Part shown: positions 1 through 11,500 of the stretch, piece by piece | How the letters are laid out: each line of letters begins with the position of its first letter | Numbering within the stretch: the first letter of the stretch is position 1 | NCBI GenBank assembly: GCA_019915135.1 | Contig: JAHLMK010000022.1 | Location: 719,915-783,914 of the forward strand | Direction of reading: 5' to 3' | Length of the DNA: 64,000 nt | Source: Strobilurus pachycystidiatus | Taxonomy: Eukaryota > Basidiomycota > Agaricomycetes > Agaricales > Physalacriaceae | Position numbers and translations under genes: made by a program | The notes under the pieces: model-generated | The model's database searches: none | The model's input: the letters and a program-made list of their open reading frames with translations, nothing else | Told to the model about the DNA's origin: nothing

Positions 1-1249
1 CTGCATTCCGTGGGCCCCATTCGCAAATGGAGCGGATCGCATACTCTGAATCAGAAAAGATGTGTAAGGGACACCCACAAGGTACGGTGAGTAAGGCATC
101 CAGTATTGCGTAGAGTTCCGCCCGATTGTTCGTTTGGGCGCCTGGCACGCGACGAGCGGAGTTTCGCTTAGCGTCGCGCCCCCAGAACACCCCGGAACCG
201 GCGCATGCGTGAGGCGAGTTGGGCTTTTGGCAAGACCCGTCGGTGTAGGCCACTACCGTGTGACCCTCTCCAGGGAGAGCCCATCCATACGAGCGACCCA
301 TGGCGACACGGGGGTCATGGTCGGCATGGAGCACCCTGTCCAACAGGCGGTCGAGGTGGGTGATGAGTGGTAGATTTGGCTTCTGAGAACGGCGGCGGTT
401 TCTCGCTCCCCGCAAGGGGGAGGAAGAGAAGGGGAGGAGAAGGTGGAGGACAATGGGGGCATGATCAGACCAGATGTTTCTGTCTTCGACGTCGAAACGA
501 GAGATGAAAGGAAGACACATATTAGGGCATATGGCGTAGTCGACGACGGCACGGCGCGGTTTGTTACCTTCGACGTACTGAAATGAAGTATATCCCGCGT
601 GAGATCCAGGAATCCCATGGGACCCATTGAGAATAGAGGAATCCAGATCGCGTAGAGAGCTGAGCAATGCCGTCCCTCGAGGATTTGAGTTTGCATCGTC
701 TGAGATGCGTGGGGGATGGAACGACGTAGGAATGCGACTAGCGATCCGCGCATTCAGATCGCCTAAGAGGAAGTAGGGCAGACCCTCCTCGTTGAGGTGG
801 CGAAGCAAACCAGTTAGACGCTCCCAAGGGTGAACATCTGTCCACTCCTCCCAAGGGGATTTGGAGTTTGCAGGCAATATATAGGCGTTAACAAATAGAA
901 ATCCCCCAATGTCCAGAACCATGATATCGGGGGAGGACAGGTCGCGCCGCAGAGACCAAGGAAGGCCACGACGGACCAGGGCCGCAACGCCACCCCAAGC
1001 AGACTTTAGGATGTCACCCCCCGGGCGAGGCATCGAAACAAGCTCGAAGCCCTTAGGAGGGTGTATCCAGCTGTCTTGGCCAGGATGCATATGTGTCTCC
1101 TGAAAGAACACTACATCACACTCACTCACCTTTGCTACAAAGTCTTCGTCAGGACGAGTCAGGAAAGCTGTTAAACCACCATCGACATTCCAGGACATGA
1201 CAATCAAAGGCGAGGTACCAACATCTACCGTACTCGATGCTGTGCCCAT
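1..1249 (-). CDS. Retroelement ORF2: EEP endonuclease plus RNase H (partial)
   Basis: Open from ATG at 1249 through the window edge, 416 codons. Residues about 15-270 are an endonuclease/exonuclease/phosphatase domain: MSWNVDGG, the catalytic FFQETH, LLGDLNAR, VVDYA and the terminal SDHAP motif are all present. From about residue 320 an RNase H fold follows: TDGSC (first Asp), NNRAELYA (Glu), HIFSDSEYAI (second Asp). No reverse transcriptase lies between the two, although EN-RT-RH is the usual order. It should nick target DNA and degrade RNA in hybrids during retrotransposition. The start follows the ORF1 stop by 54 bases. Any RT would have to lie beyond the left edge. Confidence 0.9.
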   Translation of the reverse strand, partial: MGTASSTVDVGTSPLIVMSWNVDGGLTAFLTRPDEDFVAKVSECDVVFFQETHMHPGQDSWIHPPKGFELVSMPRPGGDILKSAWGGVAALVRRGLPWSLRRDLSSPDIMVLDIGGFLFVNAYILPANSKSPWEEWTDVHPWERLTGLLRHLNEEGLPYFLLGDLNARIASRIPTSFHPPRISDDANSNPRGTALLSSLRDLDSSILNGSHGIPGSHAGYTSFQYVEGNKPRRAVVDYAICPNMCLPFISRFDVEDRNIWSDHAPIVLHLLLPFSSSPLRGARNRRRSQKPNLPLITHLDRLLDRVLHADHDPRVAMGRSYGWALPGEGHTVVAYTDGSCQKPNSPHACAGSGVFWGRDAKRNSARRVPGAQTNNRAELYAILDALLTVPCGCPLHIFSDSEYAIRSICEWGPRNA

Positions 1250-1303
1250 CGGGCTATCAAATCCATCGGCGAGGCGGTCCACAGACCCACTCGCCCCCCC
1301 ATC

Positions 1304-3256
1304 CTATTCGCCACCAGCGTACCAAGCACGGACGCCATCGACAACACCAGGAGGGGCAGCATTCCAAACGACATAGAAGGAATGAGCAGCCTCAGGAGAA
1401 GCGAAGACGAGATCGAGGTAGCGAGCGTCATTGACACTCCGAGCGACGATGATCGGGCCAGGAATCGTGGATGAGCTTGAGGAAGGAATCGCCGCGAGGA
1501 TATCTTCAAAGCGCCGACGGGCCTCGTCGGGCAACGATGGCCAACTGCGACGCGGTCCGAGGGAAACAAAGCTACCAGGGGGAGCAGCCGATGCGTATAC
1601 GGAGCTGTAGACCCCCTGCGGTGGAGCTGCATTCTTCGGCACCTTCTTTTTAGTGGGCGATGGTTGTTTAGCGGTGTGAGAGGGCGCTCCATTGTCCTTA
1701 TTCGTGCGACGACGCTTGGCCTGGCGAGATCCCGGCGAATCCTCTTCGACTGGGCGCGCCGGTTTTGATGACGATGTTTTTGCGGAGCGAGAGGGAGTGG
1801 AGGGGGTGGAGGTGTGCATGTCCAGCCTCCTGAGGAGTGTAGGGGGCGGCGACGTCGGGCGAGACGGCTCAGGCCACGCGGAAGGCGAGGGAGGCTCTGA
1901 TACACCCTCAAAGATAGAGGAGCCGAAGCTCGAATCTCGGGGGATGGGGGTTTCGGGAACTACGGCGTCCTCAGTGGCGACGTCAGCGGTGTCGTTCTCT
2001 CTGACGAGGCTGACCGGGTGGGCAGGGTGGGGGGTCGCCAGATCCCCTGCGTCGTCCTCTACTGGCGCTGTCTCCATCTCCATGTCGGGCACGTCCACCG
2101 CACCCGGCACATCAGCGTCGGCCATGTCGTCCTCCAAAGGGAATGTCTCCAACGACGGATCTATAAAGTCAACGGGGGCGGTTATCTCCGCATCCTCCGC
2201 ACCACCGATGCCATCCTCCGCACCACCGATGCCATCGTCCCAATCTGCCAACATCTCGGTTGCCGGCACCTCGCCCGAAGCCTCCAAGGCCTCCGCAGGA
2301 AGCGCGTCACCGAGCGCGTCGCCTCCAGATGTATCGTCCTCATCGTTGTCGGATTCGTCCCGAGGCGGCTCGGTCGCGACAGGCCAATTTCCAGTCTCCA
2401 AGTTCTTCCACACATTGGGGAAGCCCATCTTCTGCAAGATTGTTGCGGAGGCGCCGGACGCGTCGCATGCGGCTTGCGAGGCGACTCTTGTGTTGATGGA
2501 CATATCCCTGGTTTCCTCTGTGATCGCCCTGAGGAACCCATGCAAGTCCTCCATGCACCCGCGAATCACATATGAGTCCTTCGCGGCGTCCTCGAGAGCG
2601 GAGACGACCTGGGGAAGGAAGGTGTTTTCATTTGCGGCCTCGAGCGCCGCCACGATGCGGGGCAGATACGCGGTCAGTGCCGTCGCAATGGCAGACTCGG
2701 CCGAGTTGCGAGCGCGATTGTAGGCGAGGGAGTCCTCGATTTTGGTGAGCCGGGTTTCCATATGAGCGGCGGCCGCCTGCGCAGCGGCACCCCGAGGCTT
2801 CCGCGCTGGGCTGTGCGACGCGGCGGGTGCTGGAGAGTTTGGGCGGGTAGGCTGGCTGTCGTCTCCAGGCTCGATGTCGGCCTGACTGTTGACCGTCTGG
2901 GAGAGGGATGGCGAGAGCTCCTTGCCAACCGGTTTTTTGCCTCGAGACGCCTTGGTCGCCTTTTTCGCCTCCTTTATACTCGCGTCTCCGCCAGGCACTG
3001 CGACGAAGGATTGGGAGGACTGGCCGACGAGGGAACGCTGGAGCGATGTCGGCGGCCAGGCAGGGAGGTCGGCGTCATGAGAGGTCGGCTCGACATCCAC
3101 GTCGTCCGAGCCCTGACTGAACCCGCTTCCCTGACTGCCTGCCTGCTCTTTACTCGCATCCTGACCGTCTCCGAGGCCGGCGTCAATAGAACTGTCACCC
3201 ATCGCGAAGTCGTCGTTATAGTGGCCGTTCTCGTAATAATTGTCGTCTTCCATCAT
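1304..3256 (-). CDS. Retroelement ORF1: disordered RNA-binding-type protein
   Basis: An uninterrupted 650-residue ORF from ATGATG at 3256, upstream of the endonuclease ORF. Residues 1-150 are acidic then Ser/Pro/Lys-rich. About 160-290 is helical and Ala-rich and could form a coiled coil. A long acidic linker contains a short duplication (DGIGGAEDGIGGAED). A basic stretch (RQAKRRRTN) follows. The last 90 residues show an alternating pattern ending in DARYLDLVFASPEAAHSF, reminiscent of an RRM-like fold. ORF1 proteins of non-LTR elements package element RNA; position and tail support that role here. No named domain was recognised with certainty. Confidence 0.7.
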   Translation of the reverse strand: MMEDDNYYENGHYNDDFAMGDSSIDAGLGDGQDASKEQAGSQGSGFSQGSDDVDVEPTSHDADLPAWPPTSLQRSLVGQSSQSFVAVPGGDASIKEAKKATKASRGKKPVGKELSPSLSQTVNSQADIEPGDDSQPTRPNSPAPAASHSPARKPRGAAAQAAAAHMETRLTKIEDSLAYNRARNSAESAIATALTAYLPRIVAALEAANENTFLPQVVSALEDAAKDSYVIRGCMEDLHGFLRAITEETRDMSINTRVASQAACDASGASATILQKMGFPNVWKNLETGNWPVATEPPRDESDNDEDDTSGGDALGDALPAEALEASGEVPATEMLADWDDGIGGAEDGIGGAEDAEITAPVDFIDPSLETFPLEDDMADADVPGAVDVPDMEMETAPVEDDAGDLATPHPAHPVSLVRENDTADVATEDAVVPETPIPRDSSFGSSIFEGVSEPPSPSAWPEPSRPTSPPPTLLRRLDMHTSTPSTPSRSAKTSSSKPARPVEEDSPGSRQAKRRRTNKDNGAPSHTAKQPSPTKKKVPKNAAPPQGVYSSVYASAAPPGSFVSLGPRRSWPSLPDEARRRFEDILAAIPSSSSSTIPGPIIVARSVNDARYLDLVFASPEAAHSFYVVWNAAPPGVVDGVRAWYAGGE

Positions 3257-4192
3257 GGAAAAAGTCGCTAAAAACGTGCGGTTTTGGCCGTTTTCTTTTT
3301 AGAAAAAGGGAGGGTGCTCGTGGAGGGGGCGGCGTGGGTGCTCTTTGATTGCAGGATTTTTAGGAAGGAAATGCGCGAGCGACAGACGAAATGGAGGATT
3401 TACGGCCGATCAATGATGAAGGGAAAGTCAAAAGTCATCAATGTTTAACTTTAGTTCTCGAATTTCGTCAAAATGAGTTATTTTAACTTTCACGCGATCT
3501 TTTCCGGTGTCGGTAATGGAATAATGACGCGAGGCATCGAACTGAAGACTTGTGTCATTTACTTTTTGGGATCTTGATGTTGACGGAAGGTTCAGTTCTC
3601 TCCAGCCCTGAGTTCAGGTCCGTCGGTATCAAAACCACCCAAGAAGCCATCAACCGGGCAACGGCACATTCCAGCACATTCCCAAAGAGTAAAAAGTGAT
3701 CGAGTTGATCAAGATCCATCTCAAAAACAACAGATCGCAAGCGCTCGTGTCCGACTGGATAGCCACAGGCTTCAAAGTAGTGTCAACGCGGTGACTTTCC
3801 GCTATTATTACTGCACACTGGTTCTCCGGCGGCTTATGTCCCAACTCCTTGTCTTCATAGCTCTTTCTGTCGGAAGTCTTCGTCAAGCGGAGAACTTTTT
3901 CCACACAGTATCATTGCTGGCCGCCACTGCCGCGTCTGTTCCGATGTCCGTTTCATCGTCTCCGATGCCTCATGTTGTGCCAGTGCATAATAACCTCGGC
4001 ATGGTCGACAACTATCTATGATGGGTTTTGAATGCCATACGTGACGCCATTTTCGTACTACGAAAAAAGCTGTCGCGTTACACCTCACATCAGTCCTCTA
4101 ATCAGGCAGGTCCGCGTATACGGGGTACAGCTGCTCAGATATAAAGCAGCAAAACTTGCGATCAAAGTCATTCGTAGTCTCATACTACGTGT
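3257..4192. other. Intergenic, no supported gene
   Basis: About 930 bases between the retroelement and the Zn2Cys6 gene. Short ORFs exist (for example about 60 codons on minus at 3555-3740) but show no recognisable motif, splice pattern or family. The right end is presumably the promoter of the Zn2Cys6 gene. Confidence 0.5.
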
Positions 4193-5038
4193 ATGCTATC
4201 TCACTCCGCCTCTCAAACTTTGCATATGTCCCGCCGCGCCGCCACTCCCCCGCCCTTTGTGACGGGCCCAACGGAACAGATTAAGCGCCCTGGTCGCGCG
4301 CTGATTGCTTGCACCAAATGTCGAAAACGGAAAATTCGTGTTGGTGTCCATCTTTCCCGTCACAACACTGTGATTTACTCTTGTCAGTGTACGGTCTCCT
4401 CGAACGGACACGTTGATGCGCAGGGGAATAAGGCGTGCCAGTATTGCGTGAAGCACGGGCATACGTGCGAATACATGCCTGTTGAAAATGACCCGATCGC
4501 CTCGCCTCCCTCCTCGCCCACCCCGGCTGGACGGTTTCTCCATCAGCCCTCGTATATTCCTGGCGGCTCTGAGGCGTATGCACTTCAACACGGCTATGCG
4601 AACCTCCCGCCGCACTCTCATGCTCGTACTCATGATGGGCCATCTCGAGGTATTGGACGAGGCCATGAAAGCTACTCGTTACAACATGGCATTCCTGCTG
4701 CGAGCAGACATGTTATGTCCACACCTCATGACTCCTCATGGTCAGCGAGGGGGGGCTACAACGAACCCGCATACAATGGTGTTGGCGCCAGCTATGCACT
4801 GACGACATCCTACTCGTCGCAACAGCAGCAGCAGCACCACAGTCAACAGCAGCAATATAGCTATCATACGCCGCATTTGCCTGAGCCACAGCTCTACAGG
4901 TATGCTACCAACCTTTTGACGCGTCACCCGACCTAAAATCAGTGGTACAGCAGAGCAACAATGCCGCCGCCACCACCTTGTGGAGGCTGTGGGAATACTC
5001 AACTTTGCGGCTATTGCCACCAGCGTCGTGATTACTAG
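4193..5038 (+). CDS. Zn(II)2Cys6 fungal transcription regulator
   Basis: Start ATG at 4193; another in-frame ATG lies at 4226. Removing a 48-base intron (4340-4387, GTTGGT..GTCAG) joins CTKCRKRKIR to a Cys and completes the binuclear zinc cluster: Cys-x2-Cys-x6-Cys, then CQYCVKHGHTC for the last three cysteines. The middle is rich in Ser, His, Tyr and Gln, with a poly-Gln/His run near 4820-4855. A second intron (about 4900-4953; acceptor at 4950 or 4953, both in frame) leads to a short last exon encoding Pro5-CGGCGNTQLCGYC and a stop at 5038. This Cys-rich tail might bind a second zinc. It probably binds DNA in the nucleus; targets are unknown. Confidence 0.8.
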
Positions 5039-5282
5039 TATATGCTTCCCTCCACGCTGTACGACCTTTGCTCTCTTTCGCGTCAAGTTATCCATCCGCT
5101 ATTTATTTGCTATCGTGAAATCTAACTTCCTACGGCCGGCTGTGCCTCGTCGAATGCATCGTATTTATCTCGACTCTTTTGTTACACTTACAGTATCCTC
5201 AATGTCATAGAATCTTTATAGTTACTTGCGCACTTCCAAATCTCAAATCTTGATTGAGAGACACCGCACCCATGATCAAGCA

Positions 5283-7896
5283 TCAAAGAGGCCAGTCAAG
5301 CTTCTCCCCGAAATTCCAATGAACGGCCTTCACCGAGGTATACTCATCCAAGGCCTGACTACCGAGTTCGCGTCCTAATATGCTCTGTCAAAGCCACATT
5401 CACGCTAGAGACACGCCCTTACCGATTCCGGATTGCTTCTTACCGCCGAAGGGTACATTGTTCGCGAGAATGTTGTACTGATTGATCCAGACCTATAGTA
5501 TGCGGTCGATGCGTATTTAGCATGTTCCGTACCCGGGGAAGCAGGTTTGCGCACCGTTCCAGCTTCGAGCGCCGAGGACACTCGCAAGCACTGACTGGCA
5601 TCACCTATGATGGCAGGTTACTATGGGCTCGGCGAAATAGGATTTCGCGTACTGGAATGAAGCCCGGCACCTAGACCATACGTCGTGGCATTAGCGAGCT
5701 CAATGGCTTCTTTCTCAGTCTCGAAACGGCCAACAGCGAGTACGGGTCCAAATATCTACCACGTTACTTAGTGACAGACTACTAATGTCAAAGGGGCGAA
5801 CAAAGTCACCTCTTCCTGAACCTGATATACGTGTCAGATACGAGAAAGGGACAACACCATAGAATGGGGCATACTATTTTCATGTCCGATCGGATATCTG
5901 TGAAGACTGATGTTGAACGGTAAGTCTCCCGCTGCCTTCAGATGATGGACAAGTCTTACCGGTTGGATCGACGTAGAAACCCTTTCCGGATCGCTTGACA
6001 CCCCCAATTGCTACTGTGGCGCCTTCTGCCTTTCCAGATTCGATGTATCCCCAGATGCGATCGTATTGCCCTTTCGACACCTAGACAGTACGCGTGTTTT
6101 AGATCATGATAGACACGCGAACAGAGACGAGTTTACAACAGGACCTCCACCATTCTTGTCATCAAAGCCATCACCAATAGAAAGTTCCTTGAGTTTTTCG
6201 ATCAAGATGGCCAAGAACTTGTCGTAGATGCTATTTTGGACGTAAACCCTGGAGCCGGCGGTACAATCTTGTCCAGTGTTGTAGCAGATGCCCAAAGCAG
6301 CCCAATTAGCCGCTATGAAAGATGATTAACAGACTGAATGGGTGGATGTGGGAAGCGGGGCTCGCAAACGCCCGTTTCTCAATGTTTCATTGAGGTCACG
6401 AACAACATGGAGAGAGTGATCGGAAGTGATAAAGATAGCGGACGACTTACCTTGATCCAAGTCTGCACTCTCGAAGATGATGTGAGGTGATTTACCCCCG
6501 AGTTCCAATGAGACCTGAAAGTCGCTATGATTTCCCCAAGGACCGTAGAAGGAGAACCGCAGATCCACACCTTCTTGATGTTCGATTTAGCGGCTGCCTC
6601 CATGATCTTGCGACCTGTCGCTGTTGATCCGGTGAATGCGACTTTGTCAACGTCTAGGTGGCCGGCGAGGGCAGCACCTCCAACCTATAAAGTTGAGAAT
6701 CAAGAGGGGATTATGACCGAGACGACATACTGGACCCAAGGAAGGGACCGTGTTGATGACACCCTTTGGGAACCTGATTGACAGGAAGAATCACGGTCTA
6801 CCACATACGACACGAATGGCGGCGCAATAACTCACCCAGCTTCTACGACAAGCTCTGACAGTTTCTAGTAAAGGAATGATTTCACACAATGCATCAAGGG
6901 ACGAAATCCGGATGTACTTACGAGAGCAGTAAGAGGGGTGAGTTCGGATGGTTTCATGACAATTGTGCAACCAACTGCCAAGGCTGGCGCGACCTTCCAT
7001 GCCCTAGGCACGAGGATCAGGCGAGATGAGGAACGCTAAATCAGTATACGAACCACATATTGATGGGATAATTCCAAGGAATACTGTCGGTTTCGAGATT
7101 GCAATCAGATCAAGTCATGGTAAATCAACCTAGAGAGGCATACATACATCTGAGCGCACACGCCTATAGGTTCTGTTTTAGTCTGTCACAGATCAGAGAA
7201 GGTAAACGGAGCTAAAAGTAAGCCTCACAAAGGCAAACTTGGTGTTGTTGTCTGCCTCAATAGTCTGGGGGGGTACTTAGTGCGTACATCGGAGATAACA
7301 GTCAATGTTCACCTGTCCAACGATTTTATCAGCGAATCCGGCGTAGTACCTCAGGCATTGAACGCTGTCGCCAATGTCGAAATCTCTGAACGCAGAGTTG
7401 GAGTGGAGCGTGAGAGCTCTGAGTCAGATGATTCGTACCTTGCAATCTTAACGGGTTTGCCATTGTTGAGAGCTTCGAGTTCCCCCAATTCTTGGGCATC
7501 TCGTTCGATCAAATCAGCGAGCTTGTGCATCAGTCTGGCCCTCTCCCAGCCAGTGACGTTCTTTCCCCATGTGGTCTTGAATGCCAACCTCGCCGCCGCA
7601 ACAGCGATGTTTATATCTTTGGGTGAAGCTGAAAGGATTCATTAAGATAACGACACCGTAACGTTGAGAAAGGAATGATGAACCTGCAACGACAGAGCAA
7701 ATGACCTCCTCTGTTGCTGGATTGACGGCTCTACGTATGTGCTGTTAGCAGAGTGATATCTCACCGCTGTCACTACCTACACGATGACCTCTTCTGAGTC
7801 CGCTGACGCGACGAACTCGTTGTTGATGAAGAGACCTGTAGGGACGCTAATTTCTTTGTTAAGAGCAGGGATCTTTACAGAGACGGATTGAGCCAT
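5283..7896 (-). CDS. NAD(P)+ aldehyde dehydrogenase, ALDH1/2-like
   Basis: Multi-exon gene starting at ATG 7896 ([15 protein letters not shown]) and ending at TGA 5283-5285 after a short last exon ([18 protein letters not shown]). Exons give classic ALDH blocks in order: [38 protein letters not shown] (cofactor pocket), [30 protein letters not shown] (catalytic Glu), [11 protein letters not shown] (catalytic Cys) and [12 protein letters not shown]. It should oxidise aldehydes to carboxylates. The targeting signal is not obvious, so a cytosolic location is likely. More than ten introns of about 50-90 bases are seen and no disabling change. It shares a short promoter region with the divergent oxidase-subunit gene. 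Confidence 0.9.
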
Positions 7897-8093
7897 TGTG
7901 TGTATGCGCTGGCAAGATAGTGACTGTGAGAAGGCAAGATAGCGTCGCACTAGTGCTCGGGTATAAACAGGGAAGAACATGGGGTCATGACGCATCTTGC
8001 CGCTACAGGTCCCGTAGCACGTGACCACATGACTGCTTAACAAAGCGGAAGAAACCGGGGTGTGCCGCAAGACCTTTGATTCCAGCCAACATA
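7897..8093. promoter_or_regulatory. Bidirectional promoter region, ALDH and COX subunit
   Basis: Only 197 bases separate the start codons of two divergent genes, so both promoters must lie here or overlap the 5' UTRs. A TATA-like gggtataaac lies near 7960-7970. No binding site is assigned. Confidence 0.5.
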
Positions 8094-8423
8094 ATGCTTC
8101 CCGTAATCCGTCGCTCTCGACCTCTAGCCCAATGGTCTAGGTCCATTCATGCCTCTGCCATGGCGCGTTCAGCTCACGGGCGTTACACTGTACGCGACTC
8201 TTTGTTGCTTGCGCCAATTACCCCCGCTTAACTTCAGCACAGACCGCCGATTCCGTTCCATTTGATTTCCAGAACAAGACTGCCTTCGCTCTTAAACTCG
8301 TCAGCTTCCTCGGCCTTGGCTTATCCGTCCCTGTCATCGCGTCTGCTTATCAGCTGTACGTGGTATAACCCACAACAATGTCCTATGCCAACTCACTCAA
8401 ACGTTTTCAGTTGGAAGAAGTAG
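8094..8423 (+). CDS. COX8: Cytochrome c oxidase subunit, yeast Cox8 / animal COX7c family
   Basis: Three exons (introns 8190-8242 and 8356-8410) encode about 73 residues. Exon 1 is a basic, Ser/Ala-rich presequence (IRRSRPLAQWSRSIHAS) typical of mitochondrial import. Exon 2 holds the family core: VPFDFQNKTAFALKL, then one membrane helix (LVSFLGLGLSVPVIASAY). Exon 3 supplies LWKK and the stop at 8421-8423. Size, single helix and the VPF-F-NK motif match the nuclear-encoded subunit on the periphery of complex IV in the inner membrane. The two phase-compatible introns make the model consistent. Confidence 0.75.
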
Positions 8424-8572
8424 ACAAATTCCCAATCGAAGTCTTAGTAGAGGGCATAGAGCCACTAGATCCATACTACACTTCTGTATAATGTTTTGGG
8501 CGTCCGCAAACGTCGTAGATTCGTGCTACGTGTACATCCAGCCGCAAGTGATCTCTCGAAGAGACCCGGGTC

Positions 8573-11500
8573 TCAGGTGGCGGCTTTTCCGCATTTGCAC
8601 ATCCGCAAGAAAAACTGGTGATCCTTCTCTAATGCCTCCAAAGCAGCTACTGACGCACCTCTGGACGCGACTGAGATGTTCTTATCCTCGCCAACACCCA
8701 TTGCTTTGCCATGAATCAACACTATGCTCATTCAGAAGAACGCCACGCAATCAGAGAGAAACACGGACCTGTACAACGCGACAGTCTTGGGCTATCCTTC
8801 TTGATCACTTCCAGAGCGCGACAACCCATGCTATGGACACGCTCATGTAGCACTTTCGTAGGATGATGTGCGAGCGACTGGAGAGAGATATGCTTGTCGT
8901 AGAATGGTTTTAACAGGTGGGCGTATATGAGATCTGGACCATTCACGGTGTTGAAGTTTTCGGTCACGTATGCTGCCGCTATGACCGATTCGACTATGTC
9001 GGCGAGAGGCTTGGGTCGTCAGTAAGGTGCTCACCAGGATGGGGAAGCCATACCTTAGGTGGATCCACGTCGAACCAATATTGGCCAGGCAGACGTCCCT
9101 CCAACGTAGCAGCAGCGTATTCCTCATTTTGTTTTTGCCGTATCAATTTCTCGTACTTGTTGAAAAAGATGGAGAGCTCCGCTGATTGGAAACTTATGTG
9201 TCGATGTAGACCGGAGTGCACGCATAAAGCAGCCAGCGTGTTGTTGGAGACCATAGCGGCCTGGATTTCATCGAAGTCAAACACTTGAATGGGCGGCGAA
9301 AAACCAAATACCTTCAATACTGACAATGCACCAGGTCCAAGCTCCTCGTCGTCCCTGAAGATATTCCGAACAACCACTGTCGCACGGTGAGGGCCCAAAT
9401 AGAGGGTTACTGTAAATTGGACGCACAGAAATCCAGAAGGGCATCTCCGAGGAACTCAAGGCGCTCATACGACGTTCCTTTATGGGATACATGAGTCTGA
9501 CCCTGTGTTCAGATCCTGATAGGAATAGATGAGCAAAAGGCATACCAGAGCTTGTGCTAGAAGATGAGGCTTCTTGAATTTATATCCTACAATAGTTTCG
9601 ATTGACTGTAGCGCGCCTGGCTTCAGCGAGGCGGTCACTTGGGAAGAGGGCATCACAGCTCGACGAGCGAAATCTGACCACCGTGAAACGTCGTCCATGG
9701 GTACACCCAAGGCTTTCGTAATCTGGAGGCCGAGATCTCTGCCGCCTGTCAGATATGCGGCGCCCATTATAGCCTCAGTCACATCGGCGACATTCTGAAA
9801 CCACTGAGCTTGCATATCTCCTTGGTGGCGGGATGAATCACCTTGTCTCCGAGCCATTGAGTAGGGGCGGCCACCCAGATGTTCTGGGCCTTTTTCTTGC
9901 CCTTTTTTCTTCGTTTCTTCCCACCGGCTTTCCCATCTCCGGGTTGTGTGGCGCTATTCTCTCCTCCCACTGGTTCAAGCGCTGTGTCTTGCGCAGCGCA
10001 GCTGTGTTGGTCGTCTTTCTCGTTGTCTTGATCCTCGGGATGGAAGTTGGGAGGACACCAGATCTTCAACAACGGGGCCTTCGAATGAATGTATTGGGGT
10101 AGCCCAATATGAACAGCCCGCGACAGCAAGGAGGCATTGCTGATGAGATCTATACGCAGTCCATGAAGCGCTCCCTCATGTCCCGGATGGGTTACGAACA
10201 CATATGTCGATGATATGTATTTTAGAAAGGCATCCCCTGGCAACAAGGAATTTTCAGACTTGGTTGAATGTGACCATGGAATGGACGGACCTAGCAGCTC
10301 CAAACGTTCGTAATCGTATTCGTAGCCGACGGAGAGTGCGGTAGTTGCCGTCAATAACATCTCTTCTGATATCGAATGTGCAAATATTTTTGCATTCAAT
10401 TCCTTGACGAGAAGGAATTCATCAATCCGACGTATGATGGAAGGGAGCAGGAAACTCGTCCGAAAGACACTGAAAGACATCTAGATCAGACAGGGACTGA
10501 GACGCCATACAACGGCACTTACCTGGCAGGTATAGTACACTTTGAGGTAACTTCAGGAATCAGGTCTGTTTTGGACAGTCAGAGATCTGGGAAAAAGTTC
10601 GAGTTTTAATGACTTGCACTTTGAATTCTTGGTCTCCGGTGGCGGAACAAAGCCCGGGTTCAGGTGGTCGAAGCCATTCGTATCTTGATTAACCTGTATG
10701 ATGCACTGGTTCTCATCCTTTAGGCCGTCAAAGCTCGTACTATGTGCCCGAAGGTAGTCGAGAAGGCTCTCGTTAACAGCTTCCCCTGACTACGGAAACT
10801 GAGTGATTGATGCAAAATGCAGCGATATCGGGGGTACTTACCACCTGGCGTCCTTGGGGACTGCTTAATGGCGTCAGATCGGGCCTCAGATGAACATTGT
10901 CGTAACGGCGCGTGAATTCGCCGATCCTATCCTGTACCACGGCATCTGCGATATCTTCTGCTACAACATCTGCTGCCCCGTACTTCAAAGGAACAGCCCA
11001 GTGAGCCGCTGCGAGGATGATAGAATCCCAGTGTATGACATTCGTTATGTCCGGAAGACGTATGCGATTGGTGGGATCTGTTACTGGGGCCGTCCACCTC
11101 GGAACAAGAGGAGCGAGGAGGTAAGCCATCTGTTCGATAGGACAAGTGTCGCGCTTATTCGTGGTCAGACGATACAGGCGAATGGTGTATTTGGCGAGAA
11201 GATTTAACTGATGGTCGTCCAACTGCAGAGGAGCAGCACGACATAAACGTATGTCATCGGGTATACCTCCGAAATAGAGTCGTATAGATGGGAAATCCAC
11301 TAGAGCATCGCGCGTGAAGAGGATCAATGGAGCATAAGTCCTACCATCTGCTTTCACAGACTCTGCGCATATCGCCGTGGGATATAGCGTGCTCGTCGTG
11401 CGGTACTGGAAATTCCGCCAGAAAGTAGGTCTCTTCATCTCGTATTCACGTGTCCCAATATTCTTCTCTGAAAGTGGGGGCATGACAGGGGATTTACCGT

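Larger units (their letters stand above)
1..3540 (-). mobile_element. Non-LTR retrotransposon, 5' part, cut by window edge
   Basis: Two non-overlapping minus-strand ORFs separated by 54 bases form the usual ORF1/ORF2 layout of a Tad/L1-like non-LTR element. ORF1 is a disordered protein with an RNA-binding-like tail; ORF2 opens with an apurinic-type endonuclease. The 3' end lies beyond base 1, so target duplications and tail cannot be seen. The right (5') limit is a guess: about 3300-3540 is AT-richer noncoding sequence that may be its 5' UTR or host DNA. Both ORFs are uninterrupted, which suggests a young insertion. Confidence 0.75.

Noticed and set aside
253..753. Minus-strand ORF of 166 codons
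   Set aside because: Different frame of the same strand as the endonuclease-RNase H ORF; the true frame carries all catalytic motifs.
1692..2723. Plus-strand ORF of 343 codons, Ser-rich
   Set aside because: Antisense shadow of the 650-codon ORF1 on minus, whose coding sense is supported by its place before the endonuclease ORF.
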